Shown here: positions 8,646-17,360 of the stretch, in pieces
How positions within the stretch are numbered: the first letter of the stretch is position 1
Layout: every line of letters begins with the position of its first letter
Assembly (NCBI RefSeq): GCF_014699075.1
Contig: NZ_JACXAB010000006.1
Coordinates: 186,001 to 250,000, forward strand
Reading direction: 5' to 3'
From: Microvirga sp.
GTDB taxonomy: Bacteria > Pseudomonadota > Alphaproteobacteria > Rhizobiales > Beijerinckiaceae
DNA length: 64,000 nt
Program-made: the position numbers and the translations under genes
The notes under the pieces: model-generated
What the model was told of the DNA's origin: nothing
Seen by the model: the letters and a program-made list of their open reading frames with translations, nothing else
Database searches by the model: none

Positions 8646-9272
8646 ATGACATTTTCCGTTCAGGCCCGCGATGAAGCGGCCTTGCAAGCTTCTCTCGATG
8701 CGGCTTTGACTGCGCGTCCCGATGGTACGGGCGACGTCTGGCTGTTCGTCTATGGGGTTCTCGCGGCCGATCCTCCTTTCGCGTACCAGGATCGTGCCAA
8801 GGCAACCTTGCCCGGCTTTCGGCGCTCCTTTTGCCTTCACGATACCTTCAACCGCGGCACGGCGCGTGCGCCTGGCCTCGTGCTCGGCCTGGAACCGGGA
8901 GACGGTTGCGATGGGCTTGCCTATCGGATCGCCAAGACGGAGCTGCGCGAGGGTTTGAGCGCCGTCTGGCGGCAGGAAATGCGCTTCCCCTGTTACGAGC
9001 CGATCTGGCGGGAGGCTTCGCTCCCAGACAGCAGCCGCACAATCCTGGCGTTCGAGGCCAACCGGAACGGACCTTTCTATCGGCCCGAGCCCGATGAAGC
9101 CCAGACCGCCGACATCATTGCAGGGCGCTCCGGACCGACAGGCACCAACCAGGCCTATCTGGATGAAACGATCCGGGCCTTCCGCGCTGCCGGTGTTGTC
9201 GATCCCTACCTGGACAGCGTGCAGATGCGCACGAACGGCGTGAAACAAGGGGCACGCGCGGCAACCATGTGA
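8646..9272 (+). CDS. Gamma-glutamylcyclotransferase, ChaC-like
   Basis: Likely cleaves glutathione-type gamma-glutamyl peptides to 5-oxoproline. ChaC features are present: a VYGVL nucleotide-like loop near residue 35, GFRRSFC, a strongly conserved RGTARAPGLVLGLEPG segment, CDGLAYRI, and the presumed catalytic glutamate in WRQEM. The family loop is normally YGSL; here it is YGVLAADP, a mild departure. The start is taken as the ATG at 8646 (208 aa); an ATG at 8616 in the same frame adds ten residues and cannot be excluded because neither has a clear ribosome-binding site. The gene stands alone, convergent with the EamA transporter. Confidence 0.8.
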   Translation: MTFSVQARDEAALQASLDAALTARPDGTGDVWLFVYGVLAADPPFAYQDRAKATLPGFRRSFCLHDTFNRGTARAPGLVLGLEPGDGCDGLAYRIAKTELREGLSAVWRQEMRFPCYEPIWREASLPDSSRTILAFEANRNGPFYRPEPDEAQTADIIAGRSGPTGTNQAYLDETIRAFRAAGVVDPYLDSVQMRTNGVKQGARAATM

Positions 9273-9287
9273 GGCCGCCACGGCTGG

Positions 9288-10184
9288 TTATCGAAAGCGA
9301 CCCCGCAGCGCCGCGGCCAGCGGCATGACGTGGCTGCGCCTGAGCACGATGATCAGGACGCCGCAAAGCGCAAGCCCCGTCCCAAGGGCCATCCGTGCGT
9401 CGAAGCGGTCGCCCGTCACGAGAATGCCCAAGGTCACCGTCAGCAGAGGGTTCATGATCAGCAGAGGGGCAATCATGTTGGCGGGATATTTCCTGATGAG
9501 GCCATAGTAGATCGTGTGAGCGATCAGCGACACGACGAGGGCGGAAAACAGCAGGGCCGCCACGAAGCCCCAGCCGGCTGCAAGCGCCTTGTCCACTTGG
9601 CCCGTCTCGAGCGTGGTCGCCAGGAGGATCATGGGCGCCACCGAGGACAGCCCGATCCAGGCTTGGAACTGCAGCGGCTTCACGCCCTCGATCTGCTTCA
9701 TCATCACGGCGGCCAGCGACCCGACGGCCGTGGAGGCCAGAACCAGGAGAAGGCCCGCGGAAAGCGGAAAGCCGCCGTCCGGGTCCCACATCACGAGCAC
9801 GCCGCCGGCGAAGGTCAGCACGATGCCGAGCGCCCGCTTGCCGTCGATCCGCTCCCTTAGGATCAGAAGAGAGAGGATGGCCGTGATCGGGATTCCGAGC
9901 TGGCTGACCACTGCGGCACTCGACGGGCTCGCGCTTCTGATGCCGAGAAAGAACAATGCAAAGCCGCCGCCGCCCATCAGGAAACCGACCAGGAGAATGC
10001 GCCATCGCGGTCGCGGAGCCGGCAGCAGCCATGGAAGAGCGAGCACCGCCACGATGCCGAAGCGTATGGCCGCATAGAACAGGGGCGGGATTTGCATGTC
10101 TGAGACGACGATCTTGCTGACGATGGTATGGGCCGCCCACAGGAAGCAGACGAGAAACATCAGGAAGAGATCGCGAAAGGCCAT
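9288..10184 (-). CDS. EamA/DMT family transporter
   Basis: An inner-membrane permease of the drug/metabolite transporter superfamily with ten predicted helices in two EamA repeats, 298 residues. Repeat one begins FLVCFLWAAHTIVSKIVV, and repeat two ends with the typical NPLLTVTLGILVTGDRFDARMALGTG region followed by a basic tail. Substrates in this family range from amino acids to nucleobases and no specific one can be inferred. It is single-standing. Confidence 0.88.
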   Translation of the reverse strand: MAFRDLFLMFLVCFLWAAHTIVSKIVVSDMQIPPLFYAAIRFGIVAVLALPWLLPAPRPRWRILLVGFLMGGGGFALFFLGIRSASPSSAAVVSQLGIPITAILSLLILRERIDGKRALGIVLTFAGGVLVMWDPDGGFPLSAGLLLVLASTAVGSLAAVMMKQIEGVKPLQFQAWIGLSSVAPMILLATTLETGQVDKALAAGWGFVAALLFSALVVSLIAHTIYYGLIRKYPANMIAPLLIMNPLLTVTLGILVTGDRFDARMALGTGLALCGVLIIVLRRSHVMPLAAALRGRFR

Positions 10185-10268
10185 GATGTTGCATAGCTCG
10201 GCTGTGCGGGTGGTTGCAAATGCCGGGAGCGAGGGGCTGGCATGATCGCCAAGACGGATGACGATGCT

Positions 10269-10847
10269 CTAATGCAGCATGAGATGATGCGGCGACAGGT
10301 TCTCCAGCATGTCGCGCAGGTCCTCCATGTGCGGATTGATGCCGAGCGCGATCTGGAAGGCGGCGCGCGCCTCGTTGAGATGGCCGTGGCGCAGGCAGAT
10401 GTTGCCGAACCCTGCGATCGCGCCGAAATGGCGCGGCTCGAGGCGCAGGGTCTGGGCGATGTCGAGCAGGCTGTCCGCGTCGCGCTTCTCGATGGAGGCG
10501 AGCGTCGCCCGCTTGTTCCAGGCCTCCGGCCAGTCGGGATATAGGGCAACCAGGTGGTCGAGCAGCGGCCGGGCCTTCTTGAGCGATCCCGAGCTGAGGG
10601 ACTCCACGGCCGCCGCCATGGTCTCCTCGGCGATCCGGTCCTCGTGCGAGCTCCACAGGGCCCAGATCTGGTCCTCGATCTCCTCCACGGGCCGGGGCGG
10701 CTCGTCCATGGCGAGTTCCTGGAAGAGCCCTGTGAGGCGGCGCGGCAGGTCCGGGCGTGGGGAATGGGCCGGAACCTCGAGAACGAGTTGGAAGACCGGA
10801 TCGATCGGCAGGGGGGACGGCAAGGGGGACGTCATGGGCGGGCTCAC
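10269..10847 (-). CDS. TPR-repeat protein
   Basis: A cytosolic protein of about 192 residues with at least two tetratricopeptide-type helical hairpins in the C-terminal half (LLDHLVALYPDWPEAWNKRA and LRLEPRHFGAIAGFGNICLR, then ARAAFQIALGINP). Short TPR proteins of this form are common in Rhizobiales and have no assigned function beyond protein binding. A GTG start at 10847 is preferred because GGAGG lies four bases upstream; ATG starts at 10835 and 10883 are alternatives. It is divergent from the ABC-exporter-like gene. Confidence 0.75.
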   Translation of the reverse strand: MSPPMTSPLPSPLPIDPVFQLVLEVPAHSPRPDLPRRLTGLFQELAMDEPPRPVEEIEDQIWALWSSHEDRIAEETMAAAVESLSSGSLKKARPLLDHLVALYPDWPEAWNKRATLASIEKRDADSLLDIAQTLRLEPRHFGAIAGFGNICLRHGHLNEARAAFQIALGINPHMEDLRDMLENLSPHHLMLH

Positions 10848-11010
10848 CGATCCTCCGTGGCAGACAGCCAAGGCAGGGGACATAGAGTCGAAGCGCAGCG
10901 CGGCGAGAGGTCAAATCGGCGCTGATGCCCAAACAAGGCGTACCGCGTGCCGTCCCAAAGAGCCGCATCGGCGAAAGGGGCCCCGGTTTTCCTCTCAACA
11001 TGATGCGCTA

Positions 11011-11072
11011 TTTGAAGAATCGAGTTTCGGACAAATCCCAAAAGTGGTTTCCACTTTTGAGCCCGATGCACT
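11011..11072. repeat. Short palindromic repeat, family C copy 1 (CCCAAAAGTGG type)
   Basis: Inverted arms ATCCCAAAAGTGG and CCACTTTTGAGCCCGAT form a hairpin. A copy with the same layout lies at 30504-30556 between rpoN and lptB. It sits directly before the ABC-exporter-like gene, whose open frame runs through it. Confidence 0.7.
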
Positions 11073-11118
11073 AGGTTCCGCCAACGTCATCGAACCCGAA
11101 CGATCATTGGAGCTGCTC

Positions 11119-13665
11119 TTGGGAGCCGTCATCGAGCGCGACCCGCTGCGCCTGGCCTGGAAAACCTCGCCCGTACGCCATGTTGCGGGCTTCGGCCTCC
11201 TGGTGCTGGCGGGCCTTCTGATCCTGATCGGGTTCGATCTGGTCCGGCAGATCGTCGACCGGGCGACCGGCGGCCCCGAGGCCTGGAATGCGCCGGCAAG
11301 CTTCCTGCGCATCGCCCTCACGCCGCCGGCCAACCTGTGGCCGGGATCGCTGGTTCTGTTTCCCGGCTTTGCCGTCAGTCCTGAGGCCTTTGCCCTCGCG
11401 GCGGTCATCGGCGTGCTGGTCATTCCCCTGGCTCTCGGGTTGATCCTGGTGGCGCTCGAATGGGTGGCGGTCGGCATCGGGATGCGCATGCTCACGCGGA
11501 CCCAGTCGGCGGCCGTCGACATCATCCTGAAAGTCCCCTCCGCCTCCCATGACGAGATCGCCATGATCTCGACGCTCGCCTCCCGAGGGCTCGCCCGCGA
11601 AAACGGTGTGCTGGGATCGAGCCTCCTGATCCCGGTGAAGCTCGGTGGCATGATCGGGCTGGCCTGCGCCTATGTGTTCGTCATGGACTGGTACCTGGGC
11701 GCGGTACTGGCCGTGGCGCTGGCCCTGGCCATGGTCGTGAGCGCACGCCGCGCGCTCCTGCGCTTCGACGCTGCTGCGGCCCGCAACCGGGAGGGCGACG
11801 AGGCCGAAGGGGTGTTCGCGGGCCTGGAGCAGCGCCTGCCGGCCCTGCGCGCCCACGGCACCGGGCCTTTCGAGCGTGACCGGGTACGCCAAGCCCTCAT
11901 GAGCGGCCATCGCCCGGTGATGCGGGAGGAGTATCGCCTGGCCATCATGGAAGCCGCCTCCGCGGCCATGCTCATGATCGCCCCCTTGGCGGTTCTGGCC
12001 CTCGGCGCCTGGTTCTCGCAGTCGCGCCCCCTGACCTCTGGCACGGTCGCGGCCAGCGTCCTCGCGGCAGCGCTTGCCGCCTACGGCACCCGCGAGGTGG
12101 TGCAGTGGCACCGGCTGATCATGCGCACCAGGGCACTGCTCATCGACCTCGGCAAGGGCCTGGCGCCGCTGAAGCTGCGCGCAGCGCTCAAAGGCAAGGC
12201 CAGCCTGCCGGAAAACGGCGCGCTCGTGGCCCAAGGCGTTTCGGCCTACGATCCCGGGAGCGGAGCGCGCGTTGCCTCCGTCAATCTCACCCTCGCCTTC
12301 CCGTCGCATGTGGCCCTGGTGGGCGACGGCGATGCAGGCCCGCGGCTCCTCGCGGCGCTCATGAGCGGCCAGCTGCCGCCCTCCATGGGCCGCCTGACCT
12401 ATGGCGGCGTGGATCTTTCAGCCGCCAGCCCCGTGGAGCGCAGCCAGCGCGTCGCCTTCACGGGCCAGACGGTGCTGATCGAGGGCAGCCTCAAGGACAA
12501 CCTGCTCTATGGCTGCTCCGCACCGGCGGGCGAGCTCAGCCACCGCCTGTCCGAGGCCATCGCCATTGCTGGGCTCGACCGCCTGACCCATGCCCGCGGC
12601 CTGTCCGGCACCATCGATCCGGCCAGGGAGCCGAAGTTTGCGGACGCCGTGGTGGCAGCGCGGCGCTTCGTCGAGGCGGCGCTCGCGGCGGAGAACCTCG
12701 ACCGCTTCGTCGATCCCTTCAGCGCCACGCGCTACAACCGCTACGCCACGATCGGCGAGAACCTGCTCTTCGGCAAACCCATCGGCGATGCCTTCCACGA
12801 GGATCGCCTGTCCGGCCACCCCTTCGTGCGCGCCATTCTTGAAGCCAACGAGCTCACCAAGCCGCTCGCCCGCATGGGCCTGTCCATCGCCACCAGCATG
12901 ATCGAGATTTTTTCCGAGATCCCGGACGGGTCCCCGCTCTTCGACCGCTTCTCCTTCTTCTCGGCGGCGGACCGGCCCTACTTTCAGGATCTCGTCGACC
13001 GGAAGAACGAGCAGCGCCGCAGCGACAAGACCTCCCGCGATCAGGAGCGCCTCATCGGCCTGGCGCTTCGCTACAACGAGAGCCGGCACCGCTTGGGGTT
13101 GCTCGAGCCGGGCCTGGAGGAGCGCATCCTCGTGGCCCGGGCCGATTTCGCCCGCATGCTGCCGGTGAGCCTGAAATCGGCCATCGAGTTCTACGACGAG
13201 GCGCGGTTCTGCGCGGCGGCGAGCATCCAGGACAACCTGCTCTTCGGCCGTATCGCGACCGATCAGGCCGGCGCCCTTGAGGCGGTGCAGGAGGTGGCCC
13301 GCCGGGTGCTGACCCAGCGCGGCCTCGACGGCGAGGTGTCGCGCATCGGGCTCGACACGCCGATCGATCCGCAAGGGGACGATCTGACCCTGACCGAGTT
13401 GGCTGCCGTCGATCTCGTGCGCGGCCTCGTGCGCCGGCCGAGCATTCTGGTGGTGCAGCGGGCGCTCGACGGCCTGCCGGGACCGGCTGCCGACAAGCTG
13501 GTGATGAACCTGCGCCGGGCGCTCGTGGGCCGCGGCCTGATCCTGGTCACGCCCGAGATCTCGCCTGCCATGGATCAACCGCCCTTCGATGCTGTTATCC
13601 ATTTCGAGCGGGGCGAGCCCGTGATGGAGCGCCGCACCCGGCGCCTGGAGGCGTTAAGTGCGTGA
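11119..13665 (+). CDS. ABC-exporter-like membrane protein with degenerate nucleotide-binding region
   Basis: A large protein with about six hydrophobic segments in the first 310 residues, like an ABC exporter membrane domain, followed by a region that aligns by eye with nucleotide-binding domains but lacks working motifs. Where Walker A is expected there is VGDGDAGPRLLAAL; the signature position reads LTLTELAAVDLVRGLVRRP; Walker B reads SILVVQRALDG without Asp-Glu; the H-loop histidine is replaced in ILVTPEIS. Three DNLLYG/ENLLFG/DNLLFG motifs occur, separated by a long insert (SMIEIFSEIPDGSPLFDRFSF). Related Rhizobiales proteins with this insert keep more normal motifs (from memory). The start is uncertain: no ATG lies near; TTG at 11119 has GGAG seven bases upstream, GTG at 11044 lies in the repeat. 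ATP hydrolysis is unlikely. Confidence 0.75.
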   Translation: MGAVIERDPLRLAWKTSPVRHVAGFGLLVLAGLLILIGFDLVRQIVDRATGGPEAWNAPASFLRIALTPPANLWPGSLVLFPGFAVSPEAFALAAVIGVLVIPLALGLILVALEWVAVGIGMRMLTRTQSAAVDIILKVPSASHDEIAMISTLASRGLARENGVLGSSLLIPVKLGGMIGLACAYVFVMDWYLGAVLAVALALAMVVSARRALLRFDAAAARNREGDEAEGVFAGLEQRLPALRAHGTGPFERDRVRQALMSGHRPVMREEYRLAIMEAASAAMLMIAPLAVLALGAWFSQSRPLTSGTVAASVLAAALAAYGTREVVQWHRLIMRTRALLIDLGKGLAPLKLRAALKGKASLPENGALVAQGVSAYDPGSGARVASVNLTLAFPSHVALVGDGDAGPRLLAALMSGQLPPSMGRLTYGGVDLSAASPVERSQRVAFTGQTVLIEGSLKDNLLYGCSAPAGELSHRLSEAIAIAGLDRLTHARGLSGTIDPAREPKFADAVVAARRFVEAALAAENLDRFVDPFSATRYNRYATIGENLLFGKPIGDAFHEDRLSGHPFVRAILEANELTKPLARMGLSIATSMIEIFSEIPDGSPLFDRFSFFSAADRPYFQDLVDRKNEQRRSDKTSRDQERLIGLALRYNESRHRLGLLEPGLEERILVARADFARMLPVSLKSAIEFYDEARFCAAASIQDNLLFGRIATDQAGALEAVQEVARRVLTQRGLDGEVSRIGLDTPIDPQGDDLTLTELAAVDLVRGLVRRPSILVVQRALDGLPGPAADKLVMNLRRALVGRGLILVTPEISPAMDQPPFDAVIHFERGEPVMERRTRRLEALSA

Positions 13666-13766
13666 CATCTTTGGTCTTGACCGGTCATCCTAGTCGTGGG
13701 CAGCTTACCGCGGTCCATGTGCGCCAGCGCACATAAGTGGGGTTTTCGATCCATCATGATCCTGCC

Positions 13767-14678
13767 ATGGTAAGGCGTGTTGCATCCTCCGAGGCGTTGC
13801 AGGTCCGATTTTGGGGCACACGCGGCTCCACCTGCGCATCCGGACCTCAGTTCGTCGAATTCGGATCGCACACGCCCTGCGTCGAAGTGCGATGCGGCGA
13901 GCGTCTCTTCATTCTCGATGCGGGCACCGGCCTCTCGGCACTGGGCATGGAACTCGGCCAGAGCGCTCCCGACAAGATCGACATCCTCCTCAGCCACCTC
14001 CACCTCGACCACATCAGCGGCCTGCCCTTCTTCAAGCCCGCCCTGCTCTCCGCCGAGCGCGTGATCCGCACCTATTGCGGTCATCTGGAGGGCGAGAGCG
14101 CCATGGAGCCTCTCGGCCGCCTCTTCGCCCCGCCCCTGTTTCCGGTGCGCCTCGGACAACTACCGGCCCGGTTCGAGTATCACGGCTTCAGGGCCGGCGA
14201 GCCGATCACCTTCGACGATGGGACCCGGATCGAAACCCACCTTCTGAACCACCCCGGCGGCGCCACCGGCTACCGCCTCAGCCACGGCGGCCGCAGCGTC
14301 TGCTACATCAGCGACGTGGAGCACAGCGACCCCTGGCCCGATCCGGACCTCGCCGCCTTCGTGCGCGACACCGATCTGATGATTTTCGACGGCATGTTCT
14401 CCGATGCCGAATATTCCTATTGCCGGGGCTGGGGCCATTCCACCTGGCAGAAGGGCGTAGAACTCTCGAAGGCTGCCGGCGTCAAGGCGCTGGCCATCTT
14501 TCACCTCTACCCCGGCCACGACGACGCCTTCCTGAAGAACGCCGAGGCCGAGATGCAGGCCGTGATGCCCACCGCCTTCATGGCGCGGGAGCGGCAGTTC
14601 ATGGCGTTCGAGCCGGTTATTCAAGAAGTGGTGGCTGAGCGGTCTGAGTCTGTGTTTGCGGAAGCCGTAAAGAGTTGA
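13767..14678 (+). CDS. MBL-fold metallo-hydrolase
   Basis: A metallo-beta-lactamase-fold hydrolase of about 303 residues. The N-terminus VRFWGTRGSTCASGP and the metal motif LLSHLHLDHISGLPFF are typical of the RNase Z/phosphodiesterase-like (PhnP/PDE) branch, and further ligands are seen in NHPGGATGYR, ISDVEH, and the HSTWQKGVEL region. It likely binds two metals in the cytoplasm; the substrate is unknown, with cyclic nucleotide or phosphodiester hydrolysis a reasonable guess. The ATG at 13767 is chosen; a GTG at 13737 would add ten residues. It stands alone. Confidence 0.85.
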   Translation: MVRRVASSEALQVRFWGTRGSTCASGPQFVEFGSHTPCVEVRCGERLFILDAGTGLSALGMELGQSAPDKIDILLSHLHLDHISGLPFFKPALLSAERVIRTYCGHLEGESAMEPLGRLFAPPLFPVRLGQLPARFEYHGFRAGEPITFDDGTRIETHLLNHPGGATGYRLSHGGRSVCYISDVEHSDPWPDPDLAAFVRDTDLMIFDGMFSDAEYSYCRGWGHSTWQKGVELSKAAGVKALAIFHLYPGHDDAFLKNAEAEMQAVMPTAFMARERQFMAFEPVIQEVVAERSESVFAEAVKS

Positions 14679-14862
14679 GCAGGATCTGAGGCTTTTCTCT
14701 ACCTTTCACCTTTGCTCGTTATCACTCCGCATGCTCCTTCGAGCACATCAGGGTGCTTGTCACAGATCATCCCCATAGGTAATGATGTATCATTGTTGTG
14801 GCTATTCCAACTGACTTGCCTATTGAGCCGGTCAGTATGGAGATTATTGCAAGGACATACTC

Positions 14863-16218
14863 ATGGGACTTCGGGTTACAGGGATCGAGAATGACTTCTT
14901 CGTAGTAAGGGGTCCCTATGCTCCTTCTCCAATTGATTGGAACTCCGATGCACAGGTTACCGTCACAGGCAACACCGGGGTTGTGGGCTTTTCAATTGGT
15001 GTACAGCTCGCAGACCCGAACCTCGATCATATCTTCATCGATCCATCGAGCGGGATTACTGTTACCACTGGAACGAACGGTCAGAAGACCATCTCGATCG
15101 ATGGAGCAACAGGCACAATCTACGGAACCAACTATGCCTGGGGCGTTACATTCAAGCACGACAATCCGGCCTCCGGTGCCGCAATTTCTAAGCTGATCCA
15201 CGCGCTGCGGTACAATTCTCTCGGGCAACTCCCCGCTGTCTACAGCAAGACCATCTTTATGCGGATCAATCTTGGCGACGGCTCCGAGCCGCGTGAGGAA
15301 GCCGAGATCTACACCAGTTTTCTCAATTATGACGTAGGCAGCAGTGGCAATTGGGGCGGTACGGGCGGCAAGGATCTTTCCCCTGAGATCACCGGGGACC
15401 TTGGACCTAAGACGATCTCCGACGGGGGCCGGCCGTTCTCAGGGGTGTCGATTACCGACTCGCCCACCGACAGACTGACTGTCGTCGTCAGGGTCAATGA
15501 TCAGAGCAAGGGCAGCTTCCTGGCCTCCAGCCTGAGCGGCGGCACCTATGATCCGGAAACCGGTATCTATACCGTGACCGGCACCCCTGCTCAGGTGCAG
15601 GAGGCCGTCCGCAAGCTCATCTTCACGCAAGGAGCGGGCCTGGACGGGTCTCGTTCCTCCAAAGCTGCGGTCTCGTTCGAGATTTCGGTGGGCGACGGCT
15701 GGTCGTACACGACCAAAACCATGGCGGCCGACTTCCGTCCCAACAAGGCCGACAAGCTCAACGGCAAGGCCAGCAGCGAGAAGCTCTACGGCCATGGCGG
15801 CAAGGATACGATCGACGGCAAGGGCGGGAACGACAAGATCTGGGGCGGCTCCGGCAACGACAAGCTCACGGGCGGCTCTGGCAAGGATGCCTTCGTGTTC
15901 GACACCAAGGCGAACGCGAGAACCAACAAGGACGCGATCACCGACTTCTCCGTGCGGGACGACAGCATCTGGCTCGACAATGCCTTCTTCAGCAGCCTTG
16001 GCACCCAGGGCACCGAGAGCAAGCCGGGTCAGCTGAAGAGCAGCTATTTCGTCACGGGTTCCAAGGCCAAGGACAAGAACGACTTCGTCATCTACGACAA
16101 GGCCAAGGGGAAGCTGTTCTACGACGCCGACGGGTCAGGCTCAAAGATCAAGGCCGTGGAGATCGCCACGTTGTCCAAGGATCTTGCCATGACCTACAAG
16201 GATTTCTTCGTCATCTGA
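14863..16218 (+). CDS. RTX-type secreted calcium-binding protein
   Basis: A 451-residue acidic, Gly/Ser/Asp-rich protein. The first 290 residues contain two similar beta-rich segments with ITDSPTDRLTVVVRV and TGTPAQVQEAVRKLIF, resembling repeats of cadherin-like/VCBS-type surface proteins. Residues about 300-345 hold three to four RTX nonapeptides (GHGGKDTID, GKGGNDKIW, GGSGNDKLT, GGSGKDAFVF) that bind calcium. The C-terminus (ITDFSVRDDSIWLDN then a long tail) matches RTX proteins exported by type I secretion. No N-terminal signal peptide and no type I transporter gene in the window. The start at 14863 is supported by AAGGA upstream. The first part of the gene and the upstream 180 bases look less GC-rich than the neighbours. 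Confidence 0.85.
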   Translation: MGLRVTGIENDFFVVRGPYAPSPIDWNSDAQVTVTGNTGVVGFSIGVQLADPNLDHIFIDPSSGITVTTGTNGQKTISIDGATGTIYGTNYAWGVTFKHDNPASGAAISKLIHALRYNSLGQLPAVYSKTIFMRINLGDGSEPREEAEIYTSFLNYDVGSSGNWGGTGGKDLSPEITGDLGPKTISDGGRPFSGVSITDSPTDRLTVVVRVNDQSKGSFLASSLSGGTYDPETGIYTVTGTPAQVQEAVRKLIFTQGAGLDGSRSSKAAVSFEISVGDGWSYTTKTMAADFRPNKADKLNGKASSEKLYGHGGKDTIDGKGGNDKIWGGSGNDKLTGGSGKDAFVFDTKANARTNKDAITDFSVRDDSIWLDNAFFSSLGTQGTESKPGQLKSSYFVTGSKAKDKNDFVIYDKAKGKLFYDADGSGSKIKAVEIATLSKDLAMTYKDFFVI

Positions 16219-16254
16219 TCCGGATCAGGCAGGGGGCGATTGACCACGTGACCG

Positions 16255-16285
16255 ACAGCCCTCGTGCAGACGAGGGCTGTTCCTT
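16255..16285 (+). terminator. Hairpin terminator of the RTX gene
   Basis: A perfect 11-bp stem, ACAGCCCTCGT paired with ACGAGGGCTGT around a GCAG loop, lies 36 bases after the stop codon and is followed by TCCTT. The weak T-run makes it a likely but not textbook intrinsic terminator. Confidence 0.65.
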
Positions 16286-16351
16286 GCGAACAGTCTCCCC
16301 TTTGCCAAAAAATCCACTATGGTGCCCGCCAATTCACGCGGCGGGCCCTTC

Positions 16352-17359
16352 ATGACCTCCCCCATACTCGTCACCGGTGCGGCCGGGTTCATTGGTTATC
16401 ACGTGGTCGAGCGGCTTCTGGCCGACGGATACCAGGTGGTGGGCGTCGACAGCTTCACGCCCTATTACGACATCGGCCTGAAAGAGGCCCGCTTCGCCAG
16501 ACTTAAGCCCCACAACACTTTTCTGGGCGAGCGCCTGGATCTTTCCGATGCGCAAGCCACCCGTGACCTGTTCCAGCACCACCGCTTCGAGCGGGTCATT
16601 CATCTGGCCGCCCAGCCGGGCGTGCGCTTCGTCGATCCGCAGCCCTATGCTGCCTCCAACCTCATGGGCTTCATGAGCATGCTGGAGGCCTGCCGGCATG
16701 GAGACGTGCAGCATCTCGTCTATGCCTCGTCGAGTTCGGTCTACGGCGCCAACCGCAAGCTGCCGTTCTCCGAGCACGACACCACGGATCACCCCATCAG
16801 CCTCTATGCCGCCACCAAGAAGGCCAACGAGATGATGGCGCATTCCTACGCCTCCCTGTTCGGCCTCCCCTCGACGGGCCTGCGCTTCTTCACCGTCTAC
16901 GGCCCCTGGGGCCGGCCCGACATGGCGGTGTACAAGTTCACCCACGCCATCGCGCAAGGCCGCGAGATCCAGGTGGCCAATGCCGGCAATGTCTGGCGCG
17001 ACTTCACCTATGTGGACGATATCGTGGAGGGCATCGTGCGCCTGGTCGAGCGCGCGCCCTCAGGTGATCCGGCCTGGAACGCGGAAGCTCCCGATCCAGC
17101 CACCAGCGCTGCGCCGCACCGGGTCTACAACATCGGCAACGACTCGCCCGAAGAGGTGAACCGGCTGATCGCCCTCATCGAGCAGGCCTTGGGCAGACAA
17201 GCGAACCGGGTCGACGTGCCCCTGCCGCCCGGCGACGTGCTGGAGACTCGCGCGGATGTGACGGATCTTCGCCGCGACGTGGGCTTTGCGCCCGCCACAT
17301 CCCTGGAGGAGGGCATCCGGCGCTTCGTCGCGTGGTATCGCGAGTATCACGGGGCTTGA
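16352..17359 (+). CDS. UDP-glucuronate 4-epimerase family (LpsL-like) NAD-dependent epimerase
   Basis: Extended short-chain dehydrogenase that probably interconverts UDP-glucuronate and UDP-galacturonate for surface polysaccharide. The Rossmann motif GAAGFIGYHV is at the N-terminus, followed by DSFTPYYDIGLKEAR, a signature of UDP-GlcA epimerases, then SSSSVYG, the catalytic YAATK and YGPWGRPDMA. It has 335 residues, the family length. The ATG at 16352 is used; an in-frame start at 16319 lies in a hairpin-rich leader. The next gene, the phosphoglycosyltransferase, begins one base after its stop codon, so the two are co-transcribed. Confidence 0.9.
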   Translation: MTSPILVTGAAGFIGYHVVERLLADGYQVVGVDSFTPYYDIGLKEARFARLKPHNTFLGERLDLSDAQATRDLFQHHRFERVIHLAAQPGVRFVDPQPYAASNLMGFMSMLEACRHGDVQHLVYASSSSVYGANRKLPFSEHDTTDHPISLYAATKKANEMMAHSYASLFGLPSTGLRFFTVYGPWGRPDMAVYKFTHAIAQGREIQVANAGNVWRDFTYVDDIVEGIVRLVERAPSGDPAWNAEAPDPATSAAPHRVYNIGNDSPEEVNRLIALIEQALGRQANRVDVPLPPGDVLETRADVTDLRRDVGFAPATSLEEGIRRFVAWYREYHGA

Positions 17360-17360
17360 G

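Noticed and set aside
9115-11001. 628-codon open frame on the minus strand
   Set aside because: It runs across the EamA and TPR genes in another frame, is rich in Arg/Pro/Gly and has no domain-like blocks; the two real genes explain the region.
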